64,000 bases of DNA from Rubrivivax sp. (GTDB lineage: Bacteria; Pseudomonadota; Gammaproteobacteria; Burkholderiales; Burkholderiaceae_C), in contig JADCGQ010000039.1 of NCBI GenBank assembly GCA_020248945.1, forward strand, positions 62,001 to 126,000, read 5' to 3'. Position numbers and translations under genes: made by a program. The notes under the pieces were generated by a model. The model saw nothing but the letters and a program-made list of their open reading frames with translations. It was not told the DNA's origin and ran no database searches. Below are positions 56,621 to 64,000 of the stretch, piece after piece; the first letter of the stretch is position 1; each line of letters begins with the position of its first letter.

Positions 56621-57232
56621 TCAGCGGGCGGCGCCCAGCGTCATCGTCCAGTAGGTGCGGTAGCTGTTGCTGGCCGTACCACTGACGCAGGCCAGCCCGA
56701 TGTCGCGGAAGCGTGCGTTCAACAGGTTCGCGCAGTGGCCGGGGCTGGCCAGCCAGCCCGCCATCACGCTGTCGACGGTGGACTGCCCGGCGGCGATGTT
56801 CTCGCCCACGGTCGACCACATGTAGCCCGCAGCCGTGGCACGCTGGCCGACACTGCTGCCGCTGGAGCCCGTGTGGCTGAAGAAGTTGAGCGCCATCATG
56901 TCGTCGCTGTGCCCCAGCGAGGCCTGGGTGAGCGCGTCGTTCCAGGCCAGCGCGGGCGCCGGCGGGAACGTGCCCTGCTCGCCACACGAAGCCCCAGCCG
57001 CCCGGTAGCTGTTGACGCGCGCCAGCGCTTGCGCACGAAAGTCCGCCAAGTTGCAGGTGGCCCGGTTGCCAGCCACCCCGGGCGCAAGTGCAGGTGCCGG
57101 TGCGGCGGCAGCGGGTGCACGGGCGTCGGGTGCATCGCTGCCACCACCGCCGCCACAGGCCGACAAGGCGGCCAACAGCGAAACTGTGGCCAGGCGGGCA
57201 TCCACGGGTGGGCGAGGATGGGACATGGTCAT
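56621..57232 (-). CDS. CAP-domain (SCP/PR-1-like) lipoprotein
   Basis: The 203-residue product has a lipoprotein signal (LATVSLLAALSACGGGGG), a Pro/Ala linker and a CAP domain. Its motifs are FRAQALARVNSYRAAGASCG, LTQASLGHSDDMMALNFFSH, STVGENIAAGQSTVDSVMAG and WLASPGHCANLLNARFRDIG. The histidines and glutamate of the CAP cleft are present (GHSDDM, FFSHTG, GENIA, GHCANLL). CAP proteins act outside the cytoplasm and some bind or cleave peptides or lipids; the role here is unknown. ATG codons at 57226 and 57232 are equally plausible. Confidence 0.9.
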   Translation of the reverse strand: MTMSHPRPPVDARLATVSLLAALSACGGGGGSDAPDARAPAAAAPAPALAPGVAGNRATCNLADFRAQALARVNSYRAAGASCGEQGTFPPAPALAWNDALTQASLGHSDDMMALNFFSHTGSSGSSVGQRATAAGYMWSTVGENIAAGQSTVDSVMAGWLASPGHCANLLNARFRDIGLACVSGTASNSYRTYWTMTLGAAR

Positions 57233-57350
57233 GTGACGGAGCTTGCGGCCCACGCGCGGCGCGGCGTTTCCAGTTGTGGTCGGGTGAACGGGCCTGTCAC
57301 ACCTGGCGACAGGCCCGCCGCGGTGGCGTGCGGTTTGCCACTGGCGGCGT

Positions 57351-59480
57351 TCAGATCACCGTGTGGCGCACCAGCGAGTCCATCGCCTGGGCGCGCATCA
57401 GGTTGTCCTCGATGCGGGTGGCCAGGCCCGCCTCGCGCAGCTTCTGCAGCATGCGCTGCGTGAGCGAGTGCGAGCGCCCGCCGTGCCGGCTCTGGAACAG
57501 GAAGAGCCGCTGCCCCGGGCCCACCCAGTGCAGCCGCGTCGTCATCCATTGGCCCTGCAGGAAGAGGCGGCAGCAGTCGCCGGGCTGCAGTGTGCCCACC
57601 CAGTCAGCCGGGGTGGCGCGTTCGATGCCGCCCAGGCCCTCGCCCGGGCCACCGCTGTGCCCCTGCGCCAACGCCAGCGGCACGGTGGGCAGGCCGGCGT
57701 GCAGGTCCAACGTCACTGGCAGCGGCAGCGGCGCGATGGGCTCTTCTCGCCAGAACTCTTGCGGATCTTCAGGGTGCGGCGGCGGGTCGCGCAGGATGTC
57801 GGCCAGCTCCACCAGCTCGGCATCGACACGCGGCGCCGGCAGCGACGCGCGCGCCAGACCGTCCCGCACCTGGCGCAGCAGCACGTTGCGCTGCGCCTTC
57901 GACACCCGCTGGCCCGGCTGCGCCGTGGCGCGGATCAGGTCGTCCACCACCAGCGCCGCACCCGATACCTCGGCACTGTCGGGCCCGTGCTGCTGGGCCA
58001 GCGCCACGAGCGTCAAGGTCCACGGGCCAACGAGGAAGCGCCGCATCGCGCCGCTGGTCGGCGTGCTGCGCAGCTGCTGCACGATCTGGCTGCGGAAAGC
58101 GGCCTCGAGCTCCTCGCGGTCGGCCAGGCGCTGCAGTTCGTCGACATCGTCGGCCGGCGGCTCGGCCGCGCTCTCGAGCAGGCGCGAGGCCAGCGACTGC
58201 AGCTCGTCGGCAGCCGCCAGGCAGGCCGGGCCGTCGATGCGCGGCGCGTTCTCGACCTGCTGCACCACCTCGTCGAGCGAGCGGCGCAGCACGCGCTGGT
58301 CGAGCGGGCTGAGGTCGTCGTGCACGGCGCCGCTCGCGAGCAGGCGGTCGAGCAGCTGCCACCAGGGGTGATCGGGGTCGCTCCAGAGCGCCGGGTCGGC
58401 CACGGCGACACGCTGCGCCGCCTGCTCGACCCGCTTGAGGAAGCCGCCCATCGACGGCGTGGCGTCGGCCTGTCGGCGCAGCTCGCCGAACAGGCCGCGC
58501 ATCAGCTCTTCGGCCGCGCCGCGCGGCAGCGGGCCTTCGCCCGACTCGAAGCGGGACGGGGTCTCGAAGAGCTGCAGTTCACCTTCGCCGCCGTGGCCCG
58601 CAGCGGCCTCCGACGCGCCTGGTGACAGCGGCTGCGTGCGCCGGGCCCATTGCACCAGCTCGCGCATCGACTCCGCGGGTGCGCTCGGCATCGGGCCGCC
58701 GGTCAGCCCCTCCACGGCCAGCATGGCCAGGCGCGCCGTCGGCGTCGACGCACCGCCGGCCGTGGTGCGGATGCGAAACGCGGCCGGCTGCACGCCGCGG
58801 CGTTGCAGCCACTCCACCTGCGTGGCGTAGACCTGCTTCATCTGCTCGCCCACGGCCTGGCCGAGCGCGCGGAGCAGCGCCGGGCGCACGGCCGCGTCAG
58901 TCGTGATGCGGCCCACGCCCTCGCGCAGGGCGCGCGCGCAGTCGGCCGGTCGCAGCGGCACGGCAGCGGGTTCGACGGCCGGGCGGCCGAGCAGCCCGCT
59001 GCACAGCGCCGTCAGCTCCTGCAGCGCGGCCTCGGCCTCGGACTCGATGAGCTGCACGATGCGCGCCGTCTCGATCTCGTCGTCGATCTGCGATTCAGAG
59101 ATCAGCGTCAGGCGCAGCGAGCGCGCCGCGGCCTTGTCGGCACCGCCATGCTCGGGCGCGCCGTCGGCCGCTGCGCCGTCGCCCGCGGCGGGCGCCATGC
59201 CGAGGCGCGCCGGGTGTTGGTCGACCTGCTCGCGCAAGGCCTGCCCCACCTGCCGCAGCAATTCCATACGGCGGTTGCGCAGCAGTTGCAGCACCACCAC
59301 TGTCTGGCTGCAGTCGGCCTCGACGCGCTGGCGCTTGCTCGGTGCGTCGAGTTGCTCGACGGCCCGGTCGATGGCCACGGCGAGCCAGCCGTCCACCGCC
59401 AGCCGCACGCTGTGCGCAAAGGCCGAGAGCGATGCGGCCGGCGCACCGGACGCTGAGGCAGGGGTCTGGGCTGGGTTCAA
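57351..59480 (-). CDS. DUF1631-family protein
   Basis: The 709-residue protein has the DUF1631 hallmarks: RMELLRQVGQALREQVDQHP, LTLISESQIDDEIETARIVQ, LIESEAEAALQELTALCSGL, PLRPADCARALREGV, and a C-terminal RLFLFQSRHGGRSHSLTQRM after a PilZ-like stretch (WVGTLQPGDCCRLFLQGQWM). The fold is mostly helical and the protein is probably cytoplasmic. The PilZ-like C-terminus could link it to cyclic-di-GMP, which is an inference. The start is a TTG at 59480 with GGGAG just upstream. Confidence 0.85.
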   Translation of the reverse strand: MNPAQTPASASGAPAASLSAFAHSVRLAVDGWLAVAIDRAVEQLDAPSKRQRVEADCSQTVVVLQLLRNRRMELLRQVGQALREQVDQHPARLGMAPAAGDGAAADGAPEHGGADKAAARSLRLTLISESQIDDEIETARIVQLIESEAEAALQELTALCSGLLGRPAVEPAAVPLRPADCARALREGVGRITTDAAVRPALLRALGQAVGEQMKQVYATQVEWLQRRGVQPAAFRIRTTAGGASTPTARLAMLAVEGLTGGPMPSAPAESMRELVQWARRTQPLSPGASEAAAGHGGEGELQLFETPSRFESGEGPLPRGAAEELMRGLFGELRRQADATPSMGGFLKRVEQAAQRVAVADPALWSDPDHPWWQLLDRLLASGAVHDDLSPLDQRVLRRSLDEVVQQVENAPRIDGPACLAAADELQSLASRLLESAAEPPADDVDELQRLADREELEAAFRSQIVQQLRSTPTSGAMRRFLVGPWTLTLVALAQQHGPDSAEVSGAALVVDDLIRATAQPGQRVSKAQRNVLLRQVRDGLARASLPAPRVDAELVELADILRDPPPHPEDPQEFWREEPIAPLPLPVTLDLHAGLPTVPLALAQGHSGGPGEGLGGIERATPADWVGTLQPGDCCRLFLQGQWMTTRLHWVGPGQRLFLFQSRHGGRSHSLTQRMLQKLREAGLATRIEDNLMRAQAMDSLVRHTVI

Positions 59481-59550
59481 GGAGGCTCCCGTTCGTCAGC
59501 CTTTCGGCGTGCCGGGCGGGAACTTGAGGCCGCGCCGCCGGCGGCCGGCC

Positions 59551-61767
59551 TCAGGCGGCCTTCTTCAGCATCGCCTCGCGCGTGCGCAGCACGCGGTCGT
59601 CGGCGATGGCGATGTCGCCGACGATGATCTCGGTGCCCAGCCCGCGCGGCCGCGCCGGGCTGGCCTTGCGCACCAGGAACATCGAGTCGTGCGCGGCCAC
59701 GCTGAGGATGGGGTGGGCCGCCAGGAAGGCGTTCATCTGCGCGCGCGGCAGGAAGGCCTGGAACAGGCTGCCGTTGTCGGCCTCGCGGAAGTGGTCGCTG
59801 TTCACGGTGTCCATCAGCCGGCGGAAGAAGGCGGCGCAGGAGCGGTCGTTGAGCACGCCGCCGCCGTAGGCCTCCCAGTAGGCGCAGTGCATGTCCTCGG
59901 CGATGTAGATGCCACCGGGCTTGAGCAGCGGGAAGTAGGTGAGGAAGCTGCTGATGACGTCGTTCGTGCGGTGCGAGCCGTCGTCGACGATGATGTCGAA
60001 GGCCGGGCTGCGCGCGGCGATCTTCTGGAACGTGGCCTGTTCGTTGGCGTTGCCCACGATCACCTGCACGCGCGGGTCGGCGTACTGCAGGCCGGCGCAG
60101 CGCGGGTTGATGTCGCAGCCGGTGAGCGTGCGCGCGCGCGGGAAGTAGCGGCTCCAGATCTCCAGCGAGCCGCCGTTCTGCACGCCGATCTCCAGCAGGT
60201 CCACGGCCTCGTGCTTGAAGGGGCGGTAGGCGTCCTCGTAGACATCGAGGTAGCTGTCCCACTTGGTGCTGACCTTCTGGCCCTGCTCCTGGGCGTAGGC
60301 GGCATACAGGCCCCGCACCGAATCGCTCTTCACGTGGCGCGTGAAGTCGCGGTAGCTCGAGCTGCGGCCCTCGACATGGTCGAGGTAGTACGCGAAGTCG
60401 CCCTCGGGCTTGACCACGTGCCAGGGCTCGTGGCGCGCCACGTAGGGCGCGGGCGCGCGCATGCCGCAGATCTTGTATTCACGCAGCACACGGCGGTCGT
60501 GCAGCGCGAAGGTGGTGTCCACTGGCATCGCGATCAGGCCCTCGGGGCCGGTGGCGCGCTCCTGCGGCAGGCGTTCGTACTTGGCCACGTGCTCGCGGTA
60601 GGGCGAATCCGCCGGAATGCCCTCCGTGGCCAGGCTCAGGCCCACCTTGCCCAGCGTGGGGTGGCGCTCGAGCAGGCCGGCCAGATAGGGCAGCGTGTCG
60701 TCGGGCAGCGCGCTCAGGTCGAGGTCGGGGTCGCTCACGACGTACAGGTCGGTGGCGATGGTGTCGAGCACGCCGCTGGTCCACGGCGCCGTGTGGCCCA
60801 GGTTCTCGAGGAAGAGCACGCGGTGCGGGATCGTGCGGTACCAGGCCATCAGCGGCCGGTAGCTGCTGCCGTTGTCGAGGATGACGATCTCGGCCACGCC
60901 CGGCATGCGTTCGAGCTTTTCCACCATGCGGCGCGGCCATTCGAGCAGGTCGCGGTTGTTGATGATCACGGTCACGCGCGGCGGGGTCGGGGTCGCACTC
61001 ATGGGTTCTTCTCCTTCGAGGGGCGAGTTCGGGGCGTCTTCGGTGTGGGCCTGTGGCGGCGTCACCACGTACAAGGTGTCGTCGGCCTTCAGGCCGAGGC
61101 CGGCCAGGTCGGCCTCGCCGGCTTGGCGGTCGAAGGCCGGGTCTTCGATGGGCTGGAAGCGCTCGATTCGCGCCAGGCTCTCGGGCCCGAACACGAAGGT
61201 GCCCACGAGGTAGCGGCTGCTGATGTGGAACAAGTGCGGCCGCAGGCGCATCATCGAGCTCGCCGGGATGCCGATGAGGTGTTCTTCCAGGTCGCCGGGC
61301 ATCAGCTGCCCCTGTGGCCAGAACCACAGCGGCGTGCTCACCACCAGCCGCGCACGCGGGCCCAGCGCGCCCAGCAGCGTGGCCAGCAGCTCGCGCGCCT
61401 GCACCGCGGGCAGGTGCTCGATCACGTCGAACAGGCACACGAGGTCGTACTCGCGCAGCCGCTCGGCACCCAGGTCCTGCGCCAGGCCGTGCCAGACGTT
61501 GCGGTAGATGGCTTCAGCAAACAGCGGGGCGTTCAGGCAGGTGTCCTCGAAGCCGTCGATGCCATCGACATGCCAGTGCGCCGTCTCCTTGATGTGGCGC
61601 CCGAGGCGGCCCATGCCGAAGCCAATGTCCAGCACCTGGCGCGGCCGCGAGGGCTCGGCGAACACGTGCTGCACGATGCCCTTGAAGGCCACCGAGTTGC
61701 CGACGAAGCGCTCTGGGGGCGAGGGGATCTCGATGATCTGTTCGTAGTCGCGGACGATGTGTTTCAT
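59551..61767 (-). CDS. Methyltransferase - glycosyltransferase-like - methyltransferase fusion
   Basis: The 738-residue protein has three parts. Residues 1-230 are a class I methyltransferase (VLDIGFGMGRLGRHIKET; YDLVCLFDVIEHLPAVQ). About 260-480 is a GT-A-like glycosyltransferase domain (VTVIINNRDLLEWPRRMVEK; EIVILDNGSS; DLYVVSDPDLDLSA with a D-x-D). About 520-738 is a CmcI-type methyltransferase domain (DLLEIGVQNGGSLEIWSRYF; DIIVDDGSHRTNDVISSFL). It begins 5 bp after the TolC-like gene's stop with little ribosome-binding signal. Inside the gene an ATG at 61002 has a near-ideal GAAGGAGAAG site, so the second and third domains may also be made separately. A role in decorating a surface glycan or protein is inferred. 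Confidence 0.85.
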   Translation of the reverse strand: MKHIVRDYEQIIEIPSPPERFVGNSVAFKGIVQHVFAEPSRPRQVLDIGFGMGRLGRHIKETAHWHVDGIDGFEDTCLNAPLFAEAIYRNVWHGLAQDLGAERLREYDLVCLFDVIEHLPAVQARELLATLLGALGPRARLVVSTPLWFWPQGQLMPGDLEEHLIGIPASSMMRLRPHLFHISSRYLVGTFVFGPESLARIERFQPIEDPAFDRQAGEADLAGLGLKADDTLYVVTPPQAHTEDAPNSPLEGEEPMSATPTPPRVTVIINNRDLLEWPRRMVEKLERMPGVAEIVILDNGSSYRPLMAWYRTIPHRVLFLENLGHTAPWTSGVLDTIATDLYVVSDPDLDLSALPDDTLPYLAGLLERHPTLGKVGLSLATEGIPADSPYREHVAKYERLPQERATGPEGLIAMPVDTTFALHDRRVLREYKICGMRAPAPYVARHEPWHVVKPEGDFAYYLDHVEGRSSSYRDFTRHVKSDSVRGLYAAYAQEQGQKVSTKWDSYLDVYEDAYRPFKHEAVDLLEIGVQNGGSLEIWSRYFPRARTLTGCDINPRCAGLQYADPRVQVIVGNANEQATFQKIAARSPAFDIIVDDGSHRTNDVISSFLTYFPLLKPGGIYIAEDMHCAYWEAYGGGVLNDRSCAAFFRRLMDTVNSDHFREADNGSLFQAFLPRAQMNAFLAAHPILSVAAHDSMFLVRKASPARPRGLGTEIIVGDIAIADDRVLRTREAMLKKAA
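61008..61017 (-). promoter_or_regulatory. Strong internal ribosome-binding site
   Basis: GAAGGAGAAG lies 5 nt before the in-frame ATG at 61002 (MSATPTPPRVTVIIN), at the junction between the first methyltransferase and the glycosyltransferase-like domain. It would start a 483-residue product. Confidence 0.6.
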
Positions 61768-61772
61768 GGGGT

Positions 61773-63200
61773 TCAGCGCAGCCACTGCTGCACGCCACGG
61801 CCGAGTGACAACAAGCTCGCGTTGAGCTGCTGGCCGTCGGTGAGCGCATTGACGTAGCTGATGCGCAGGTTGTAGTGCTCGGCCTCGGCGCCGATGACGT
61901 CGAACAGGCTGCGGCGGCCGAGCTGCTGCCACTGCTGCAGGGTGAAGTTGCGCAGCTGCTCGCTGTCGCGCAGCACGGCGCCGACGCGGCGCGCGCGGTC
62001 GAAGCTGGTGAGCGTCTGCTCGTGCACCTCGGCCACGCGGAAGCGCCGCTGCTCCAGCAGCTCGGCGCGCTGCAGCTCGGCAGCGCGCGCGCGCTTGCGG
62101 GCAGCGTCGGTGGCGGGGCGGATGCTGCGGTCCCACAGCGGCACGTTCAGCGTCAGGCCCAGCGACCAGGTGCCCTGCTTGGTGGTGCCGATCGAGCCGC
62201 CGCTGGTGCCGGCGGCCGAGCTGGTGGCGTTCCAGCTCAGCTGCGGCCTGCCGGCCGCGGCCGTGGCCTCGGCCAGGCGCGCCGCGGCATCGGCCTGCGC
62301 GGTGAGGGCGGCGATGTCGGCCGAGCGCTCGACGTCGGCCACCAGCTCGTTCAGCTCGCCCACGCTCAGCAGCAGGCCGGCCAGGCCTTGCGTGCTGGGC
62401 AGGCCGTCGCCGACCAGCCGGCGCAGGCGGATCTCGACCTGGAGCGCCTGCGACTGCGACTGCGCCTGCGCGATCTCGGCCTGCTGCAGGCTCTTGCGCG
62501 CCTGCACCAGTTCGCTGGCGCGGCCGCGGTCGGCGCGCGTGATGGCGTCGAGCGCGTCGACCAGGCAGCTCATCTTGCGCACGTACTGGCCGTAGACCAC
62601 GACGTGCTGGCGGTAGCGGCTGCGCTCCAGCGCCAGCGTCACGGTGGCCAGCGCCAGCTGCTCGCGTGCGCTCAGGTGGCCCTGCTCGGCGGCCTCGGCC
62701 AGGCGCTCGCGCCAGCTCGTCAGGCGCTCGGTGCGCTGGCCGTCCCAGATGAGCTGGCTCACGTTGATGCTGGCACGGCCTTCGGACTCGGCGTGCTGGG
62801 TGCCCAGCTCGTCGCGCCGCCCGCCGGGGCCGATGCCCAGGTTGAGCGAGGCCTTCAGGCCCGCCGCGGCGCGCGCCTGTTCGATGTCGTCCAGTGCCGC
62901 TTCGGCCAGCAGCCGCGCCGCGCCGATCTGGTTGCTGCGCGCCAGCGCCTCGCGCACCAGGGTCTGCAGCGTGGTGCGCGGATCGACGGCCGGGGCCTCG
63001 GCTTCGGCAGCGGCTGCCGCGTTGGCTTCGGCGATGCTGCTCTCGTCGAGGCAGCGCGTGGAGGTCGGTTGCGGTGCGGCCGCCTCAGGCGGCGCGGCCG
63101 GCGCCGGCCGGCTGGCACGCTGGGCCTCCGAGGCGCCGGCGGCCAGCAAGGCCAGGCCCAGCAGCAGTCGGGCAACGGTGGGGCGGGCGGCGCGAGGCAT
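61773..63200 (-). CDS. TolC-family outer-membrane efflux/secretion channel
   Basis: The 475-residue protein has a signal peptide (LLLGLALLAAGASEAQ) and an Ala/Pro linker. It then shows the duplicated TolC helical-barrel pattern: LVREALARSNQIGAARLLAE, ASINVSQLIWDGQRTERL, then WSLGLTLNVPLWDRSIRPAT and RRSLFDVIGAEAEHYNLRIS. The repeated strand-helix halves and the SLFDVIGAE segment are typical of TolC-type channels of type I secretion. It forms the outer-membrane exit duct for an ABC exporter or an efflux pump. No cognate ABC or fusion protein is in the window. It is 5 bp upstream of, and likely co-transcribed with, the methyltransferase/glycosyltransferase fusion. Confidence 0.9.
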   Translation of the reverse strand: MPRAARPTVARLLLGLALLAAGASEAQRASRPAPAAPPEAAAPQPTSTRCLDESSIAEANAAAAAEAEAPAVDPRTTLQTLVREALARSNQIGAARLLAEAALDDIEQARAAAGLKASLNLGIGPGGRRDELGTQHAESEGRASINVSQLIWDGQRTERLTSWRERLAEAAEQGHLSAREQLALATVTLALERSRYRQHVVVYGQYVRKMSCLVDALDAITRADRGRASELVQARKSLQQAEIAQAQSQSQALQVEIRLRRLVGDGLPSTQGLAGLLLSVGELNELVADVERSADIAALTAQADAAARLAEATAAAGRPQLSWNATSSAAGTSGGSIGTTKQGTWSLGLTLNVPLWDRSIRPATDAARKRARAAELQRAELLEQRRFRVAEVHEQTLTSFDRARRVGAVLRDSEQLRNFTLQQWQQLGRRSLFDVIGAEAEHYNLRISYVNALTDGQQLNASLLSLGRGVQQWLR

Positions 63201-63296
63201 CGGCGGGACAGGCTGGCAGGGCCCACAACGGGGCGGTGCGACAGTCTCCGGCGCGCCCGCGCTGCGCGATCGGCCGATATCCGGGGCGGCGGTGGG

Positions 63297-64000
63297 CTAC
63301 TTCGTGGGGTTCACGCCCAGCGACCACGCCACCAGCGTGAAGCTGCCGAAGGCCAGCACCGTGCTCGTCATGATGATGCGCGCCACGCGGCCGTTGTCGG
63401 CCTGGAAGCGCTCGGCCAGAAGCGACACGTTGCTGGCGCTGGGCAGCGCCGCCGCCAGCACGAGCACGAGGATCTGGAAGCTGGTGACGGGCGCACCGAG
63501 TTCGCGCGCCGTCAGCGCCAGCAGCGCCACCAGCAGCGGGTGCACGACCAGCTTCACCAGCGCCACCGGCACGTAGTCGATGGCCGGCGTGCGCCGGCCG
63601 GCGTGCTGCCCGGCGCGGTGCAGCACAGCGCCGATGGTGAACAGCGCCACCGGCGTGGCCGCGCCGGCCAGCAGATCGACCACCGCCTGGGCAGGCCCCG
63701 GCAGTTGCAGCCCGAAAAAGCCGAAGGCCGCGCCGAGCGCAATCGACCACGGCAGCGGGTTCGACAGCGCGCCCTTCAGCGCCCGCTGCGCCGCCGCACG
63801 GGCGCCGCCCCGGCCATCGGGCCCCGCTTCAGCCGCCTGCGCCAGCGCAATACACAAGGAGCTGGTGATGAACAGGTCCACCAGCAGCGTCACGACGATC
63901 GGCCCCACCGCCGCCGGCCCGAGCAGCGCCACCAGCAGCGGCACGCCCATGAAGCCGGTGTTGGGGAACACGGCCACCAGCGCGCCGAAGGCGGCGTCCT
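63297..64000 (-). CDS. AEC-family transporter (N-terminus outside window)
   Basis: The frame runs to the window edge, and the visible C-terminal 233 residues include AVFPNTGFMGVPLLVALLG, characteristic of auxin-efflux-carrier (AEC) family proteins. Further hydrophobic segments end in LVAWSLGVNPTK. At least six membrane helices are visible. AEC proteins export organic anions such as malate or malonate, or auxin in plants. The start codon lies beyond base 64000; the GTG at 63977 is internal, because in-frame coding (DAAFGALVAVFPN) continues upstream of it. Confidence 0.9.
   Translation of the reverse strand, partial: DAAFGALVAVFPNTGFMGVPLLVALLGPAAVGPIVVTLLVDLFITSSLCIALAQAAEAGPDGRGGARAAAQRALKGALSNPLPWSIALGAAFGFFGLQLPGPAQAVVDLLAGAATPVALFTIGAVLHRAGQHAGRRTPAIDYVPVALVKLVVHPLLVALLALTARELGAPVTSFQILVLVLAAALPSASNVSLLAERFQADNGRVARIIMTSTVLAFGSFTLVAWSLGVNPTK

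Overview
The window is about 64 kb of GC-rich DNA from a betaproteobacterium, most likely a Burkholderiales of the Rubrivivax/Ideonella/Leptothrix type. I infer this from the gene families (BktB-like thiolase, DUF1631 and DUF6781-like proteins, PEP-CTERM proteins) and from palindromic repeats of a kind I associate with that order. No rRNA, tRNA, CRISPR array, insertion sequence or prophage was recognised.

Layout. 1-10 kb: housekeeping genes, namely the end of malate dehydrogenase, a CitE-like lyase, a chemoreceptor, a periplasmic cyclic-nucleotide phosphodiesterase, a class A penicillin-binding protein and exonuclease I. 10-18 kb: a CorA-type channel, a decayed lipoprotein gene, a phospholipase-D-type cardiolipin synthase, a KAS III-like enzyme, a phasin-like protein, a universal stress protein behind a good FNR-type promoter, and a DUF5916 outer-membrane protein. 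18.4-22.3 kb: two PEP-CTERM proteins flanking a secreted alpha/beta-hydrolase-like protein that is translationally coupled to a membrane-anchored partner. 22-29 kb: SerC, an atypical crotonase, a two-gene ABC exporter, a thiolase and a degenerate HD-GYP protein.

28.8-40.7 kb is a coherent purine island. xdhABC (xanthine dehydrogenase and its XdhC factor) points one way. A LysR regulator, guanine deaminase, an ABC importer (ATPase and two permeases) and a BMP-family binding lipoprotein point the other way. Together they would import purines, deaminate guanine to xanthine and oxidise xanthine to urate.

41.0-54.3 kb is the most striking object: one gene for a protein of about 4437 residues. It consists of some 520 tandem octapeptides (consensus L-T/S-T-A-Q-I/V-A-A). 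These are organised in a second-order period of 17 octads (136 aa, 408 bp) with occasional 10-octad units. The array is capped by a domain with EF-hand-like calcium loops. The protein has no signal peptide and I saw no cysteine. Downstream, 54.4-63.2 kb holds a gene whose relatives I associate with glycan clusters, an MFS transporter, a CAP-domain lipoprotein, a DUF1631 protein, a methyltransferase/glycosyltransferase/methyltransferase fusion and a TolC-type outer-membrane channel. A calcium-binding giant exported by type I secretion and possibly glycosylated is an attractive hypothesis, but no type I ABC or membrane-fusion subunit lies in the window. The window ends inside an AEC-family transporter gene.
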